From Deltaproteobacteria bacterium (GTDB lineage: Bacteria > Desulfobacterota > Binatia > UTPRO1), in assembly GCA_020848745.1 (NCBI GenBank), contig JADLHM010000136.1, positions 1-64,000 of the forward strand: a stretch of DNA of 64,000 bases, given 5' to 3'. Positions within the stretch are counted from its first letter, which is position 1; every line of letters begins with the position of its first letter. Of this stretch, positions 36,901 through 45,508 are shown one piece after another. The notes under the pieces are model-generated. The model was not told the origin of the DNA. It ran no database searches and saw nothing but the letters and a program-made list of their open reading frames with translations. The translations under genes and the position numbers were made by a program.

Positions 36901-37388
36901 GCGGCGGGATCCACCGGGTTCGACTCGTCGAAGGTTCCGGCGCCGGTGTTCGGGGTGAACTCGCCGAACGTCAGACGGGTGATCGCGCGGGTCGCAAGCT
37001 CCAGCCGGTAGATGTCGGCGCCGCCGTACGGCAGCCCACGTTGGGAGTTGTAGGCCTGCGGGCGGACGTCGGGGAACAGGCTGTAGTAGACGAAGCGGCC
37101 ATCGAACGAGACGAAGGGATCGGTGACGGCGCCGTTGCCGCCCGCGACGAGCAGCGCCTCGCTGCCGTCGGGGTGCAGCACCATCAAGTCAGCGCCGGGC
37201 TCGAGGCTCGCCGGGTGCGCGACTTCCGGCCAGGTCGCCCCGGTGGTGTCGCCGTAACGCGGCTGGCGGACATAGACGATGTCATAGTCTCGCGCCGCCG
37301 CCCCCACGTCGCGCGACGCCACCATGACGGCGAGCGTACAAAATGCGGCAGCGAGCCCGCGGAGCGTCCGTCGCTTTCGTCCGGTCAT
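33969..37388 (-). CDS. Diheme cytochrome c protein with beta-propeller, hydrazine synthase alpha-like
   Basis: Secreted protein of 1139 residues with a signal peptide (LRGLAAAFCTLAVMVASRDVGA). The N-terminal ~480 residues contain TolB/PD40-like propeller blades (DIVYVRQPR, LMVLHPDGSEALLV, DPFVSFDGRFVYYS, QLFVMDEDGANVTPI). Two c-type heme motifs follow: CGGCH (about residue 641) and CVPCH (about 711), with a possible axial Met in TIMPPP (about 828). This layout resembles hydrazine synthase subunit alpha and its many non-anammox relatives in heterotrophs. The C-terminal ~260 residues hold an Ig/cadherin-like segment, a Pro/Thr/Gly-rich linker and a beta-rich domain. The function is unknown; periplasmic redox activity is likely. 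The ATG is preceded by GGGGAAGG. Confidence 0.75.
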   Translation of the reverse strand: MTGRKRRTLRGLAAAFCTLAVMVASRDVGAAARDYDIVYVRQPRYGDTTGATWPEVAHPASLEPGADLMVLHPDGSEALLVAGGNGAVTDPFVSFDGRFVYYSLFPDVRPQAYNSQRGLPYGGADIYRLELATRAITRLTFGEFTPNTGAGTFDESNPVDPAAGHDSLGYGILNLGPAPVAGGKVAFTSNRNGFVPPRGLTNPTLQLFVMDEDGANVTPIAPMSIGSALHPTPLRDGRLAYSTLESQGLRDGRMWGVWSIQPDGRAWRPVVSAFRSGQAFHFLTQLGNGDLVVVDYYNLNNNGFGALYRLPPAAPAGTPSFFSAFPEDNPAIAQTVGGGFRYDFRMAFTPFGLFSITPFTHGNDEAAPVGSGGGRVGKFTHPSAAPANDLLVVWTPGPANDLDRPISTPEYDGGIYVVPNGDVVHAPGDLVLVKNDPSYNEAWPRAVVPYRAVHGVDQPDVLPWLPNDGTEHAELPAGTATGLVGTSSLLKRESFPGFVPSWSNTFDGLDAFNTAENGQSSNWEWQGADAGRYDDDDVWAIRLLAMEPNTHRSYGPHGGPSGGPLFASHAMERLRILGEIPVRKTGPGGAPLLDPEGNPDTSFVARIPADTPFTFQTLDRRGLVLNMAQTWHQVRPGEARYDCGGCHAHSQLPLDFHATAAGQPGFPVADLVHETPLLAAAPDGSPTTRTEPVPAVTVEFLRDVRPLLQRSCVPCHTKNAASPPGNLVLDDLAAVGGVPGDYARLADDRSARWGYPPVGPTSWRQTNASRYVRSFQSRRSLLVWKIFGARLDGWTNADHPTESTPGVRATLPGGADPNAADLDYTGTIMPPPGSGVPALGEDEKRTIARWVDLGCPIDLTTNGYGWFLDDLRPALAVTLPRPGWNSGALGSLLIGAADADSGLEAGSLSITADVPIAGRGPGTELADLATVVGDGIWSVAFTPPLIDVATAHLRVAVADRQGNVTRVDRRFSVGDGPAPTPTFVFPQPTATPGPGGGGHDSGITGYRRPKRVHLRDGVAAKTLRLRVKVRNEDVVADRGTPGHEIRVVVETGNCPAGIVTAGPDFAPRVAGAQDRLVVGAGKRKTATLALTIAAADFFSPAATPARCQLAIRAAGPGTDPTPADDVATLALEVHDDNDR

Positions 37389-37600
37389 CGCCTTCCCCCC
37401 TTCGCGGTACCCCGCAGCGGGAACGGGAGCAAATGCGACGCCAACCGTCGAAGGCTGGCCCGCAGACCTGCCTGACCAAGGTCATGGACATCATTCCAGT
37501 GAAATGCCTCCGGTAGTCGGACCTGAGCTTCGACCAGCACGCACGCTCCGAGTGACGAGGTTCCCTGCTCCGGCAGGGCTCGCGGCCTAGAGGGAATCCC

Positions 37601-40600
37601 ATGGACACTGATTCGTCGCACGTACCGCGTCGGACACCGTGGCGTATCGTGGCTGCTGTTGCCGTAGCCACGGTTGCCCTGGTCACCGCGCCAGCCGCCC
37701 GCTGGAACGCGGAGGCGCAGGAACTCTCGGAAGCGGACGCGAAGCTTGCCGAGAAGTGTCAGAAGAGCCTTGCCAAAGCGGCGGCGACGTTCACGGGCAA
37801 GAGGCTCGGACTGGCCGGGACTTGCACCGAAACGATCTTCGCGTGCCTCCAGACCAAGCCGGACGGAGCGAAGCGGGACGCGTGCGTCGCGAAGGCGGCC
37901 ACGAAATGCCGCGGGGCGTTCGCAAAGATCGATGCGGCGACCGGCAAGCTGCACACCGCGATCATGAAGCAATGCGCGTCCTTGGGAGTCGCCGGGTTGA
38001 CCGCGCCGGATGGCCTGGGTTTCGCCGGGCACCCGCCCGCCTGCGAAGAAGCGCTCGGCCGTCCCGTCGGCTCGGTCGCGGATCTGGCGACGTGCCTGAC
38101 CGCGACCCACGCGTGCGCGATCGATGCGATGCTGGGCGTCGCGGCCCCGCGCGCCAAGGCCCTGCTCCGCCACGCGGGCGCGCTCGACGGCCTCGCCGAC
38201 CCCTTCCTCTGCCTTCCCGATCGTGGGGGCACCGACGAGGCGGTCGCGGACCGCCGCGGTACCGGGAAAGCTCTCACCAAGTGTGCGCGGGCGATCCGCA
38301 CCAAGGCCAGCGCGCTCGGCGCGAAGCGGCTGAAGGCGCTCGGGCGCTGCGCTACGGCGCTCTTCGCGTGCGAGCAACGCGACGACCAGGCCTGTCGCAC
38401 CAAGGCGGCCACGTCGTGCGAGAAAGCCTTCGCGGCCGTCGCCGCGGCGGCGGACGACCTCCCCTCCGACCTCGCCGCCAAATGCGCCTCGCCGCTCCAG
38501 GCCGAAGCCCTGCAGCTCGCGGGCCTCCACCTCGGTGCAGTCACCGACGTATGCGCCGCCGTGGGAGTGCCGGTCGTTGCGAGCTTCGGCCAGCATGCAA
38601 CCTGCCTGATCCGGCAGCAGGCATGCGCCGTCGAGGAGCTGGCGCAAGCAGCCGTTCCCCGCGCCGCCGGACTCCTCGCCGCGCAGGGGCTCTCGCTGTA
38701 CAGCCCGTTCTGTCCCGGAGCGCCGCCGCTGCCGACGCCGACCCCCGTGACGACGCCGGTCCGCACCGCGACCCCCACCGCCAGCCCGACGCCGGGTCCG
38801 GGGAGCTGTGGCAACGGCCTCATCGATGGCGCCAAGGAAGTCTGCGACGGCGCCGCGCTCGCCGGTGCGACCTGCGCCACGCTCCGCTTCGCCGGCGGCA
38901 CGGTGGCATGCGCGGCCTCGTGCCGCGGCTTCGACAGCACCGGCTGCACCCTGCCGGGAGAGCCGCCGCCCGATCCGGCCACCGTGGCGCCGCCCCCGGA
39001 CCTCAGCGTGGTCAGCGGGTTCGGCGCCACGGTGGACTTCCTCTTCCGCGGCGATCCACCGATCCAGTACGGAGTGGTGGCCGGCACCATCGACCCCGTG
39101 ACCGCGGCCGTCGTGCGCGGCAAGGTGCTCGACGCCGGGGGCGCGGCGCTCGTGGGCGTCGAGATCCGCATTCTCGAGCGTCCCGAGTTCGGCGCCACGC
39201 AGAGCCGTGCCGACGGGGCATTCGATCTCGTCGTGAACGGCGGCGGGAAGCTGATCGTGCGCTACGAGAAGAGCGGCTTTCTCCCGGCGCAGCGTCAAAT
39301 CGACGTGCCCTGGCAGGACTACGTCGCCACCCCCGAGGTGCGGCTCTGTCCCCTGGATGCGCAGGCGACCGCGGTCGACCTCGCCACCGCGACCGGAATC
39401 ACGGTGGCGCGCGGCAGCCAGAAGACCGACGCCGACGGCACGCGCCGGGCGACCTTACTGATCGAGCCCGGCACGGCGGCCGAGATGCTGCTGCCCGACG
39501 GCTCGACGGAGCCGCTGACGCAGATGACCGTGCGTGCCACCGAGTACACCGTCGGCGCCTCCGGACCGGCACGGATGCCGGCGGTCCTGCCGCCGACCAG
39601 CGGCTACACCTACGCCGTCGAGTTCTCGCTCGACGAGGCGATGGCGGCGGGCGCGCCGATGGTGCAGTTCGACCGCCCGATCCCGACCTACGTCGAGAAC
39701 TTCCCGGGCTTTCCGGCCGGGACGGCCGTACCGGCGGGCTATTACGATCACCTTCGCGGCGCCTGGGTCGCGGCGCCGAACGGCCGGGTCATCGACGTCG
39801 TCGGCATCACGAGCGACCGGGTCGATCTCGACGTGACCGGCGACGGCGTCGCCGACACCGGCACGGCGCTCGCGGATCTCGGCATCGACGACGGCGAGCG
39901 GGCGACCCTCGCCACCCTGTACGGCCCCGGCACGAGCCTCTGGCGCGTCCCCGTCGATCACTTCTCGACCTGGGACTACAACTGGCCGTACGGACCGCCG
40001 GGGGACGCCGAGTCGCCCGCCGACTCGGGTGCGGGGGCGCAGAGCGACGACGAGCCGATCGACGGGTCGTGTGAAGCCCGGGGTAGCGTCATCGAGTGCG
40101 AGAACCAGGTGCTCGGCGAGGACCTCGTCGTCGCCGGCACGCCCTACACGCTCCACTACCGGAGCGATCGCGTTCCCGGCCGCCTCGATTCGCTCGACCT
40201 CCGGCTCTCCGGCGCCGCGGTGCCGGCGAGCCTGCAGTCGATCCGGGTGCGGGCGACGGTGGCCGGCAATACCACCGAGCAGAGCTTCGCGCCCGGGCCC
40301 AACCAGTCGCTGGTGATGACCTGGAACGGCAGGGATGCCTACGGGCGGCCGGTCCAGGGCGGGCAGCGCGTCACGGGGTCGATCGACTACGTCTACCCTG
40401 CGGTCTACCGCTCGCCCGCGCAGCTCAACGAGGCCTTCGCCAACTTCGGCGGCACGGCCCTCACGGCCAATCGCGCGGCGGCGACGATCGCGGCCTCGAT
40501 GCCGTTCGAGGTGGTGTTGCGCGAGGGCATCACCGACGCTCGCGGTCTCGGGCTCGGCGGCTGGACGCTCGGCGTGCACCACTTCTACGACCCGACCACG

Positions 40601-43600
40601 CGCGTGCTCCATCTCGGCAGCGGCGAGCGGCGGCGGGCGGAGTCGGTGGCGCGGGTGATCGACCGCGTCCTCGAGTCCACCGGTCCCTTCGGCGGCAGCG
40701 GCACCCTGACGAGCGTCGCGATCGCGTCCGACGGCAGCATCTACTTCGCGCGTCTCGACAAGCGCATCCGCCGTCTGGCGCCCGACGGCACGGAGACGAT
40801 CGTGGCCGGCACCGGCAAGTCCAACGTCGGTCCGCCGGACGCCCCCTTCGGCGACGGCGGGCCCGCGACGCAGGCGAAGCTCATCACCTCGCCCACGACG
40901 CTCCGGTTCGGCGCCGACGGCTCGCTCTACTTCGTCGACCTCAGCGTGCTTCGACGGATCCGGCCCGACGGCATCATCGAGCGGGCGGCCGGCATCTACA
41001 ACTTCGGCGTCAGCCCCTGCCACGAGGCCAGCGTCACACCCGACGGCGCGGTCGCCCTGGAGTCGACGATCTGCATTGACGATTTCACCGTCGCCCCGGA
41101 CGGCACGCTCTATCTCGCCGTGTTCTATCCCTTCCCGGACGACAGCCGCATCCGCCGTGTCGGTCGGGATGGGACGCTGGTCACGGTTGCCGGCAGTGGT
41201 CCGTGCCCCCCCTTCCACAGCGGCACCTGCGGCGACGGCGGCCCCGCGGTCGCGGCAAAGCTCCTCGCCGGCAACCGCAAGATCGCGCTCGCTCCCGACG
41301 GCACACTCTATCTCACGGACGGCAATCGCATCCGCAAAGTCACCAGCGACGGCATCATCACGAGCGTCGCGGGTGTAGATTTCCAGAATGGGTTTGCGGG
41401 GGACGGCTTCCCCGCCAGTTCGGCCACGCGGTTTTGTGGCCCGACGGGCTTCGCCTTCACTCCAGACGGCGCGGTCATCATCGTCGACGGCAACAACAAC
41501 CGCGTGCGCCGCATCGCGGCCGATGGCCTGGTCTCCACGATCGTCGGCTCGGGCACGGCGTGCGGGGTTGCCAACATCGGCCAGGCCGGGGACGGCGGAC
41601 CGGCGCTGCAGGCGATCATCGCCTGGCCGCAGCAGTTGGCGCTCGCACCGGACGGCGACGTCTTCGTGGTCGCCGGCCTACCGCGCCGCATCCGACGCAT
41701 TGGAAAGCCGCTTCCCGGCTTCAGCGCCGCCGACATCCTGGTCGCCTCAGAAGACGGCCGCCTGCTCTACGCCTTCGATCCCAACGGCAAGCACCTCGCG
41801 ACCTTCGACGCGCTCACCGGGGCGCTGCGGCGCGCGTTCGCGTACGACGCGGCGGGGCGCCTGGCGCAGGTGATCGAGAAGACCGGCGCCACCGACAACG
41901 TCACCACCATCCAGCGCGACGGCGCCGGCCACCCGACCGCGATCGTGGGCCCGTTCGGGAAAGCGACCGCGCTCGGCGTCGACGGTAACGGCTTTCTCGC
42001 CTCGATCACGAATCCCGCGGGCGAGACCACCGCGCTCGGCTCGACGGCGAGCGGGCTCCTCACGACGCTCACCGCCCCGGGCGGACGCACCGGCAGCTTC
42101 ACTTACGACGCCGCCGGCCGGCTGCTCACGGACGAGGACCCGGGACCCGGCTCGCAGACCCTCGACCGCAGCGGGCCGCCCGAGGCCTTCACCGTGATCC
42201 GCACCACCGCCCTCGGACGCGCCACGACCTACGAGGTCGAGCGCCTGCCGGACCGCGTCGAACGGCGGACCATCACGGCGCCCGACGGCACCGCCGCGAT
42301 CGTGACCGACAACAGAGACGCGGCGACCCGCACCACCTCCGCGCCCTCCGGTACCGTGCATACGATCACCGCGGGCGGCGATCCCCGCTTCGGCATCCAG
42401 GCGCCGGTGGCGACCAGCGTCTCGCTCCAGTTCCCGGGCGGGCTCACCGCGCTCACCACCAACGCGCGCACCGCGACCGTCGCGAACGTTCTCGATCCGT
42501 TGAGCCTGGTCACCCTGACGGAGACGTCGACGGTCGCGAGCCACACGTGGACGACCACGTACACCGCGGCGACGCGCACGCTGCTCACCACCAGTCCGCT
42601 CGGGCGCACGCGCACGCTCACGCTCGACGCGCTCGGCCGCCCCGCCACGTTGCAAGCCTCGGGCGGTGCCGCCACCGCCGCGACCTACGACGGCCGCGGC
42701 CGCCTGGCGACGGTCACGACCGGCACGCCACCGGCGGAGCGGGTGGTCACCTTCGGCTACGATGCCCAGGGGATCGTGGCGACCGTCACCGACCCGATCG
42801 GGAGGACGGTCACCATGGAGCGCGACGGGGCGGGCCGGCTCATCCGCAAGATCCTGCCCAGCGGGGACGAGATCCACGTCGACTTCGCCGCCAACGGCGA
42901 TTTCGCGGGCATCACGCCGCCCGGACGCCCCGCGCACGCGTTCGCCTACGACGCGCGGGGGATGCTCGCGAGCATCACGCCGCCGGCAGTGGCCGGCACG
43001 GGAGCGACGACGTTCGCCTACGACGACGACGGAGCGCTCACCACCGTCACGCGTCCCGGCGAGAGCGTCGTCTTCGCGTACGATGCGGCGGGGCGACTCG
43101 CCACGCTGGATCTCGACGTCGACGACGGGCCTCAGGGCGCCTACACGGTCGGGTACGACGCCACGACCGGCCAGGTCGCCACCGCAACCGGCCCGGGCGG
43201 CGCCACGCTCGCCTATGGTTACGACGGTGCCCTCGTCGCCGGCGTCACCTGGAGCGGTCCGGTCACCGGCAGCCTGACGCTCGAGCACGACGCCCGCCTG
43301 GCCATCACGACCGAGTCCGTGAACGGCGGCGCATCCATCACCTTCACGCACGACGACGACGATCACCTGATCGCGGCCGGTGCGCTCGCGATCAGCCGCG
43401 ATGCCGCGACCGGCCTCCCCGCGACGACCACGCTCGGGGTGGTGAGCGACACCTGGACCTACGACGGCTTCGGCGACCTCACCGACTACGCGGCCACGGC
43501 CAACGGCGCGCCGCTCTACGCGGAGAGCTGCGACCACGACGGGCTCGGCCGCATCACGCGCCGGGTCGAGACGATCGCCGGCGGCACCGACACCTACGAC

Positions 43601-44959
43601 TACGCCTACGACGCGAAGGGCCAGCTCACCGAGGTGCGGCGCGACGACGCCGTGGTCGAGAGCTACACCTACGATCCGAACGGCAACCGCACGGCGGCCA
43701 CGGTGGGCGGCAGCAGCGTCACCGCCACGTACGACGATCAGGACCGCGTGCTGACCTACGGCACCGCGACGTTCACCCACACGCCGAGCGGGCGCCGCGC
43801 CGAACGCACGACGCCCGGCGGGACGACCGCCTACACGTACGACGCCGTCGGGAATCTTCTCGCCGTGAACCTCCCGAGCGCTACGGACGTCACCTACGCC
43901 CTCGATCCGGGCATGCGGCGGGTCGCGCGCGACGTGGACGGGGTGGCGGCGGAGCGTTTCCTCTATTCGGGCAACCGGCCCATCGCCGAGCTCGACGCCG
44001 GCGGCGCACTGGTGACGCGCTTCGTGTACGCGGGCGGGCCGGCCCCGGCGTATTTCGTGCGCGGCGGCACGGCTCACCGGCTGCTCACCGACCACGCCGG
44101 CAGCGTGCGCCTGGTGGTGAACGCGGCGACGGGCGCAGTCGTCCAGCGGCTCGACTATGACGGCTTCGGCCGCGTGACGCTCGACACCAATCCCGGCTTC
44201 CAGCCCTTCGGCTTCGCGGGCGGACTCTACGATCCGGCGACCGGGCTGGTGCACTTCGACGCGCGCGACTACGATGCCGCGACCGGCCGCTGGACGGCCA
44301 AGGACCCGATCGGCTTCGCCGGCCTCGACACCAACCTCTACCGCTACGCCGGCAACGATCCGGTGAACTTGCACGACCCGAGCGGGCTCACGGTCGGCGA
44401 GATCATCACCGGCGTCATGGCCGGCCTGGTGGACATCGCCATGTTCCCGGTGAGCTTCTCGCACGGAATGGCGGTCTTGAACGCCAACTTGACCGGACAG
44501 CCCGTGCCCCCCGATCCCAACCCGATCGTGGGATTCTTGAATGCGCTGAACGAGATCGCCGCCAACTTCTTCGACGCCGAGCCGCTGGTCGAGACCGATG
44601 GTACGGCCTTCACCGCGACCCGAATCTGCAGCTCCATCGTGGGAACGCTCGGCGCGGGCGCCGCGGCCGGCGCGGGGCGCGCCGCCGGCGCGAGCGGGGG
44701 CATCCGACCGGCCATGCAGGCGGCGGGGAGAGGCATCGCGCAGACGGCCGACGACGCCTATCGACCGCTGGTGTCCGGACAGGCCGCGCGCGCCGAGCGG
44801 CTCGCGGCGGAGAACGCCAAGCGCATCGCCGAGCAAGAGGCCAAACAAGCCGCGCAGCAGGCAAGCGAGCGCGAGCTATGGCTGATTCGTCCCGAGGGTG
44901 GCGGCGCCGGCACCCATGGAGTTGGCAAACCGGCAGGGGGATTCGGCATCGGGCGGTAA
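37601..44959 (+). CDS. Teneurin-like RHS/YD-repeat secreted protein
   Basis: Very large protein (2452 residues). In order: signal/transmembrane segment (15-35), two related Cys-rich helical repeats (about 47-200 and 215-370), a Pro/Thr linker (375-400), a CGNGLIDGAKEVCDG Cys-rich repeat (403-450), a carboxypeptidase-regulatory-like domain (505-580), a beta-rich part, NHL/teneurin-type propeller blades (about 1025-1370, VAIASDGSIYFA and LALAPDGDVFVVAG), dozens of YD repeats (1390-2180) and the RHS core ending DPIGFAGLDTNLYRYAGNDPVNLHDPSG (about 2235-2262). The core would form a hollow beta shell. The last ~190 residues show hydrophobic stretches and an Ala/Glu/Lys helix but no recognisable toxin. 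AGAGGGA precedes the ATG. Confidence 0.88.
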   Translation: MDTDSSHVPRRTPWRIVAAVAVATVALVTAPAARWNAEAQELSEADAKLAEKCQKSLAKAAATFTGKRLGLAGTCTETIFACLQTKPDGAKRDACVAKAATKCRGAFAKIDAATGKLHTAIMKQCASLGVAGLTAPDGLGFAGHPPACEEALGRPVGSVADLATCLTATHACAIDAMLGVAAPRAKALLRHAGALDGLADPFLCLPDRGGTDEAVADRRGTGKALTKCARAIRTKASALGAKRLKALGRCATALFACEQRDDQACRTKAATSCEKAFAAVAAAADDLPSDLAAKCASPLQAEALQLAGLHLGAVTDVCAAVGVPVVASFGQHATCLIRQQACAVEELAQAAVPRAAGLLAAQGLSLYSPFCPGAPPLPTPTPVTTPVRTATPTASPTPGPGSCGNGLIDGAKEVCDGAALAGATCATLRFAGGTVACAASCRGFDSTGCTLPGEPPPDPATVAPPPDLSVVSGFGATVDFLFRGDPPIQYGVVAGTIDPVTAAVVRGKVLDAGGAALVGVEIRILERPEFGATQSRADGAFDLVVNGGGKLIVRYEKSGFLPAQRQIDVPWQDYVATPEVRLCPLDAQATAVDLATATGITVARGSQKTDADGTRRATLLIEPGTAAEMLLPDGSTEPLTQMTVRATEYTVGASGPARMPAVLPPTSGYTYAVEFSLDEAMAAGAPMVQFDRPIPTYVENFPGFPAGTAVPAGYYDHLRGAWVAAPNGRVIDVVGITSDRVDLDVTGDGVADTGTALADLGIDDGERATLATLYGPGTSLWRVPVDHFSTWDYNWPYGPPGDAESPADSGAGAQSDDEPIDGSCEARGSVIECENQVLGEDLVVAGTPYTLHYRSDRVPGRLDSLDLRLSGAAVPASLQSIRVRATVAGNTTEQSFAPGPNQSLVMTWNGRDAYGRPVQGGQRVTGSIDYVYPAVYRSPAQLNEAFANFGGTALTANRAAATIAASMPFEVVLREGITDARGLGLGGWTLGVHHFYDPTTRVLHLGSGERRRAESVARVIDRVLESTGPFGGSGTLTSVAIASDGSIYFARLDKRIRRLAPDGTETIVAGTGKSNVGPPDAPFGDGGPATQAKLITSPTTLRFGADGSLYFVDLSVLRRIRPDGIIERAAGIYNFGVSPCHEASVTPDGAVALESTICIDDFTVAPDGTLYLAVFYPFPDDSRIRRVGRDGTLVTVAGSGPCPPFHSGTCGDGGPAVAAKLLAGNRKIALAPDGTLYLTDGNRIRKVTSDGIITSVAGVDFQNGFAGDGFPASSATRFCGPTGFAFTPDGAVIIVDGNNNRVRRIAADGLVSTIVGSGTACGVANIGQAGDGGPALQAIIAWPQQLALAPDGDVFVVAGLPRRIRRIGKPLPGFSAADILVASEDGRLLYAFDPNGKHLATFDALTGALRRAFAYDAAGRLAQVIEKTGATDNVTTIQRDGAGHPTAIVGPFGKATALGVDGNGFLASITNPAGETTALGSTASGLLTTLTAPGGRTGSFTYDAAGRLLTDEDPGPGSQTLDRSGPPEAFTVIRTTALGRATTYEVERLPDRVERRTITAPDGTAAIVTDNRDAATRTTSAPSGTVHTITAGGDPRFGIQAPVATSVSLQFPGGLTALTTNARTATVANVLDPLSLVTLTETSTVASHTWTTTYTAATRTLLTTSPLGRTRTLTLDALGRPATLQASGGAATAATYDGRGRLATVTTGTPPAERVVTFGYDAQGIVATVTDPIGRTVTMERDGAGRLIRKILPSGDEIHVDFAANGDFAGITPPGRPAHAFAYDARGMLASITPPAVAGTGATTFAYDDDGALTTVTRPGESVVFAYDAAGRLATLDLDVDDGPQGAYTVGYDATTGQVATATGPGGATLAYGYDGALVAGVTWSGPVTGSLTLEHDARLAITTESVNGGASITFTHDDDDHLIAAGALAISRDAATGLPATTTLGVVSDTWTYDGFGDLTDYAATANGAPLYAESCDHDGLGRITRRVETIAGGTDTYDYAYDAKGQLTEVRRDDAVVESYTYDPNGNRTAATVGGSSVTATYDDQDRVLTYGTATFTHTPSGRRAERTTPGGTTAYTYDAVGNLLAVNLPSATDVTYALDPGMRRVARDVDGVAAERFLYSGNRPIAELDAGGALVTRFVYAGGPAPAYFVRGGTAHRLLTDHAGSVRLVVNAATGAVVQRLDYDGFGRVTLDTNPGFQPFGFAGGLYDPATGLVHFDARDYDAATGRWTAKDPIGFAGLDTNLYRYAGNDPVNLHDPSGLTVGEIITGVMAGLVDIAMFPVSFSHGMAVLNANLTGQPVPPDPNPIVGFLNALNEIAANFFDAEPLVETDGTAFTATRICSSIVGTLGAGAAAGAGRAAGASGGIRPAMQAAGRGIAQTADDAYRPLVSGQAARAERLAAENAKRIAEQEAKQAAQQASERELWLIRPEGGGAGTHGVGKPAGGFGIGR

Positions 44960-44990
44960 TGCCGGAGACGGGTCGCGCGCGAGTCGCCGG

Positions 44991-45410
44991 CTAGAGGTTG
45001 TAGATGCCCGCGGCTTCGGGTTGGAAGCTGACCTCCGTCAGGCGCAATCGCCGCTTGCCGCCCGGAGCCGGCCATTCGACTTCCGCCCCTTCAGCGCAGC
45101 CGAGGAGCGCGAGGCCGATCGGCGCGAGGACCGAGACGTGCCGGGCGGCCGGATCGGCGGCGGCCGGAAACACCACCTTCACCGTCAGTTTCTCGCCGCT
45201 GTCGAGGTCCGAGAGCATCACTTCGGAGTTCATCGTGACCACGCCGGGCGACACCTCCTCGGGCCCGACGATGCGCGCGCGCTCGAGCTTCTCCGCGAGC
45301 GCGTCCAGGCCTTCGACCTCGTCCGGTCGTTCGCGCAAGAGCTTCATGAGGCCCTCGAGACGCATCTTGTCGAACCAACTGATCACGTCGTGATTCCCTA
45401 CCGATTGCAT
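44991..45410 (-). CDS. rnk: Rnk-like regulator with GreA/GreB C-terminal domain
   Basis: Protein of 139 residues combining a short N-terminal helical part (LEGLMKLLRERPDEVEGLDALAEKLERARIV) with a GreA/GreB-type FKBP-like domain (SPGVVTMNSEVMLSDLDSGEKLTVKVVFP, VLAPIGLALLGCAEGAEVEWPAPGG). This matches Rnk (regulator of nucleoside diphosphate kinase), which binds RNA polymerase through the secondary-channel-facing fold but lacks the cleavage-stimulating coiled coil of GreA. GAGGAG lies upstream of the ATG at 45410. It stands alone between the RHS gene and pilT. Confidence 0.85.
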   Translation of the reverse strand: MQSVGNHDVISWFDKMRLEGLMKLLRERPDEVEGLDALAEKLERARIVGPEEVSPGVVTMNSEVMLSDLDSGEKLTVKVVFPAAADPAARHVSVLAPIGLALLGCAEGAEVEWPAPGGKRRLRLTEVSFQPEAAGIYNL

Positions 45411-45508
45411 GCGGGCTCCTCTCGAGAACGCGGGCAGGCTCCTGGCACATTGCCTGAAATCTCGGAGGTCTGGAATGACGTCGGCGACGATTCGCGTCGT
45501 GCTCCGCC

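Noticed and set aside
33969-37388. Evidence for anammox metabolism
   Set aside because: HzsA-like architecture occurs in many heterotrophs; there is no hzsBC, hydrazine dehydrogenase or other anammox gene here.
33987-37475. 1162-residue open frame opposite the diheme protein
   Set aside because: Arg-rich, no domain or signal peptide, fully antisense to a protein with heme motifs and signal sequence.
41748-44390. DNA-level tandem repeat or satellite
   Set aside because: The periodicity comes from YD repeats in the RHS protein; codons vary between copies.
41747-44848. 1033-residue open frame opposite the YD repeats
   Set aside because: Its repeats mirror the YD repeats on the other strand; composition is typical of an antisense GC-rich frame.
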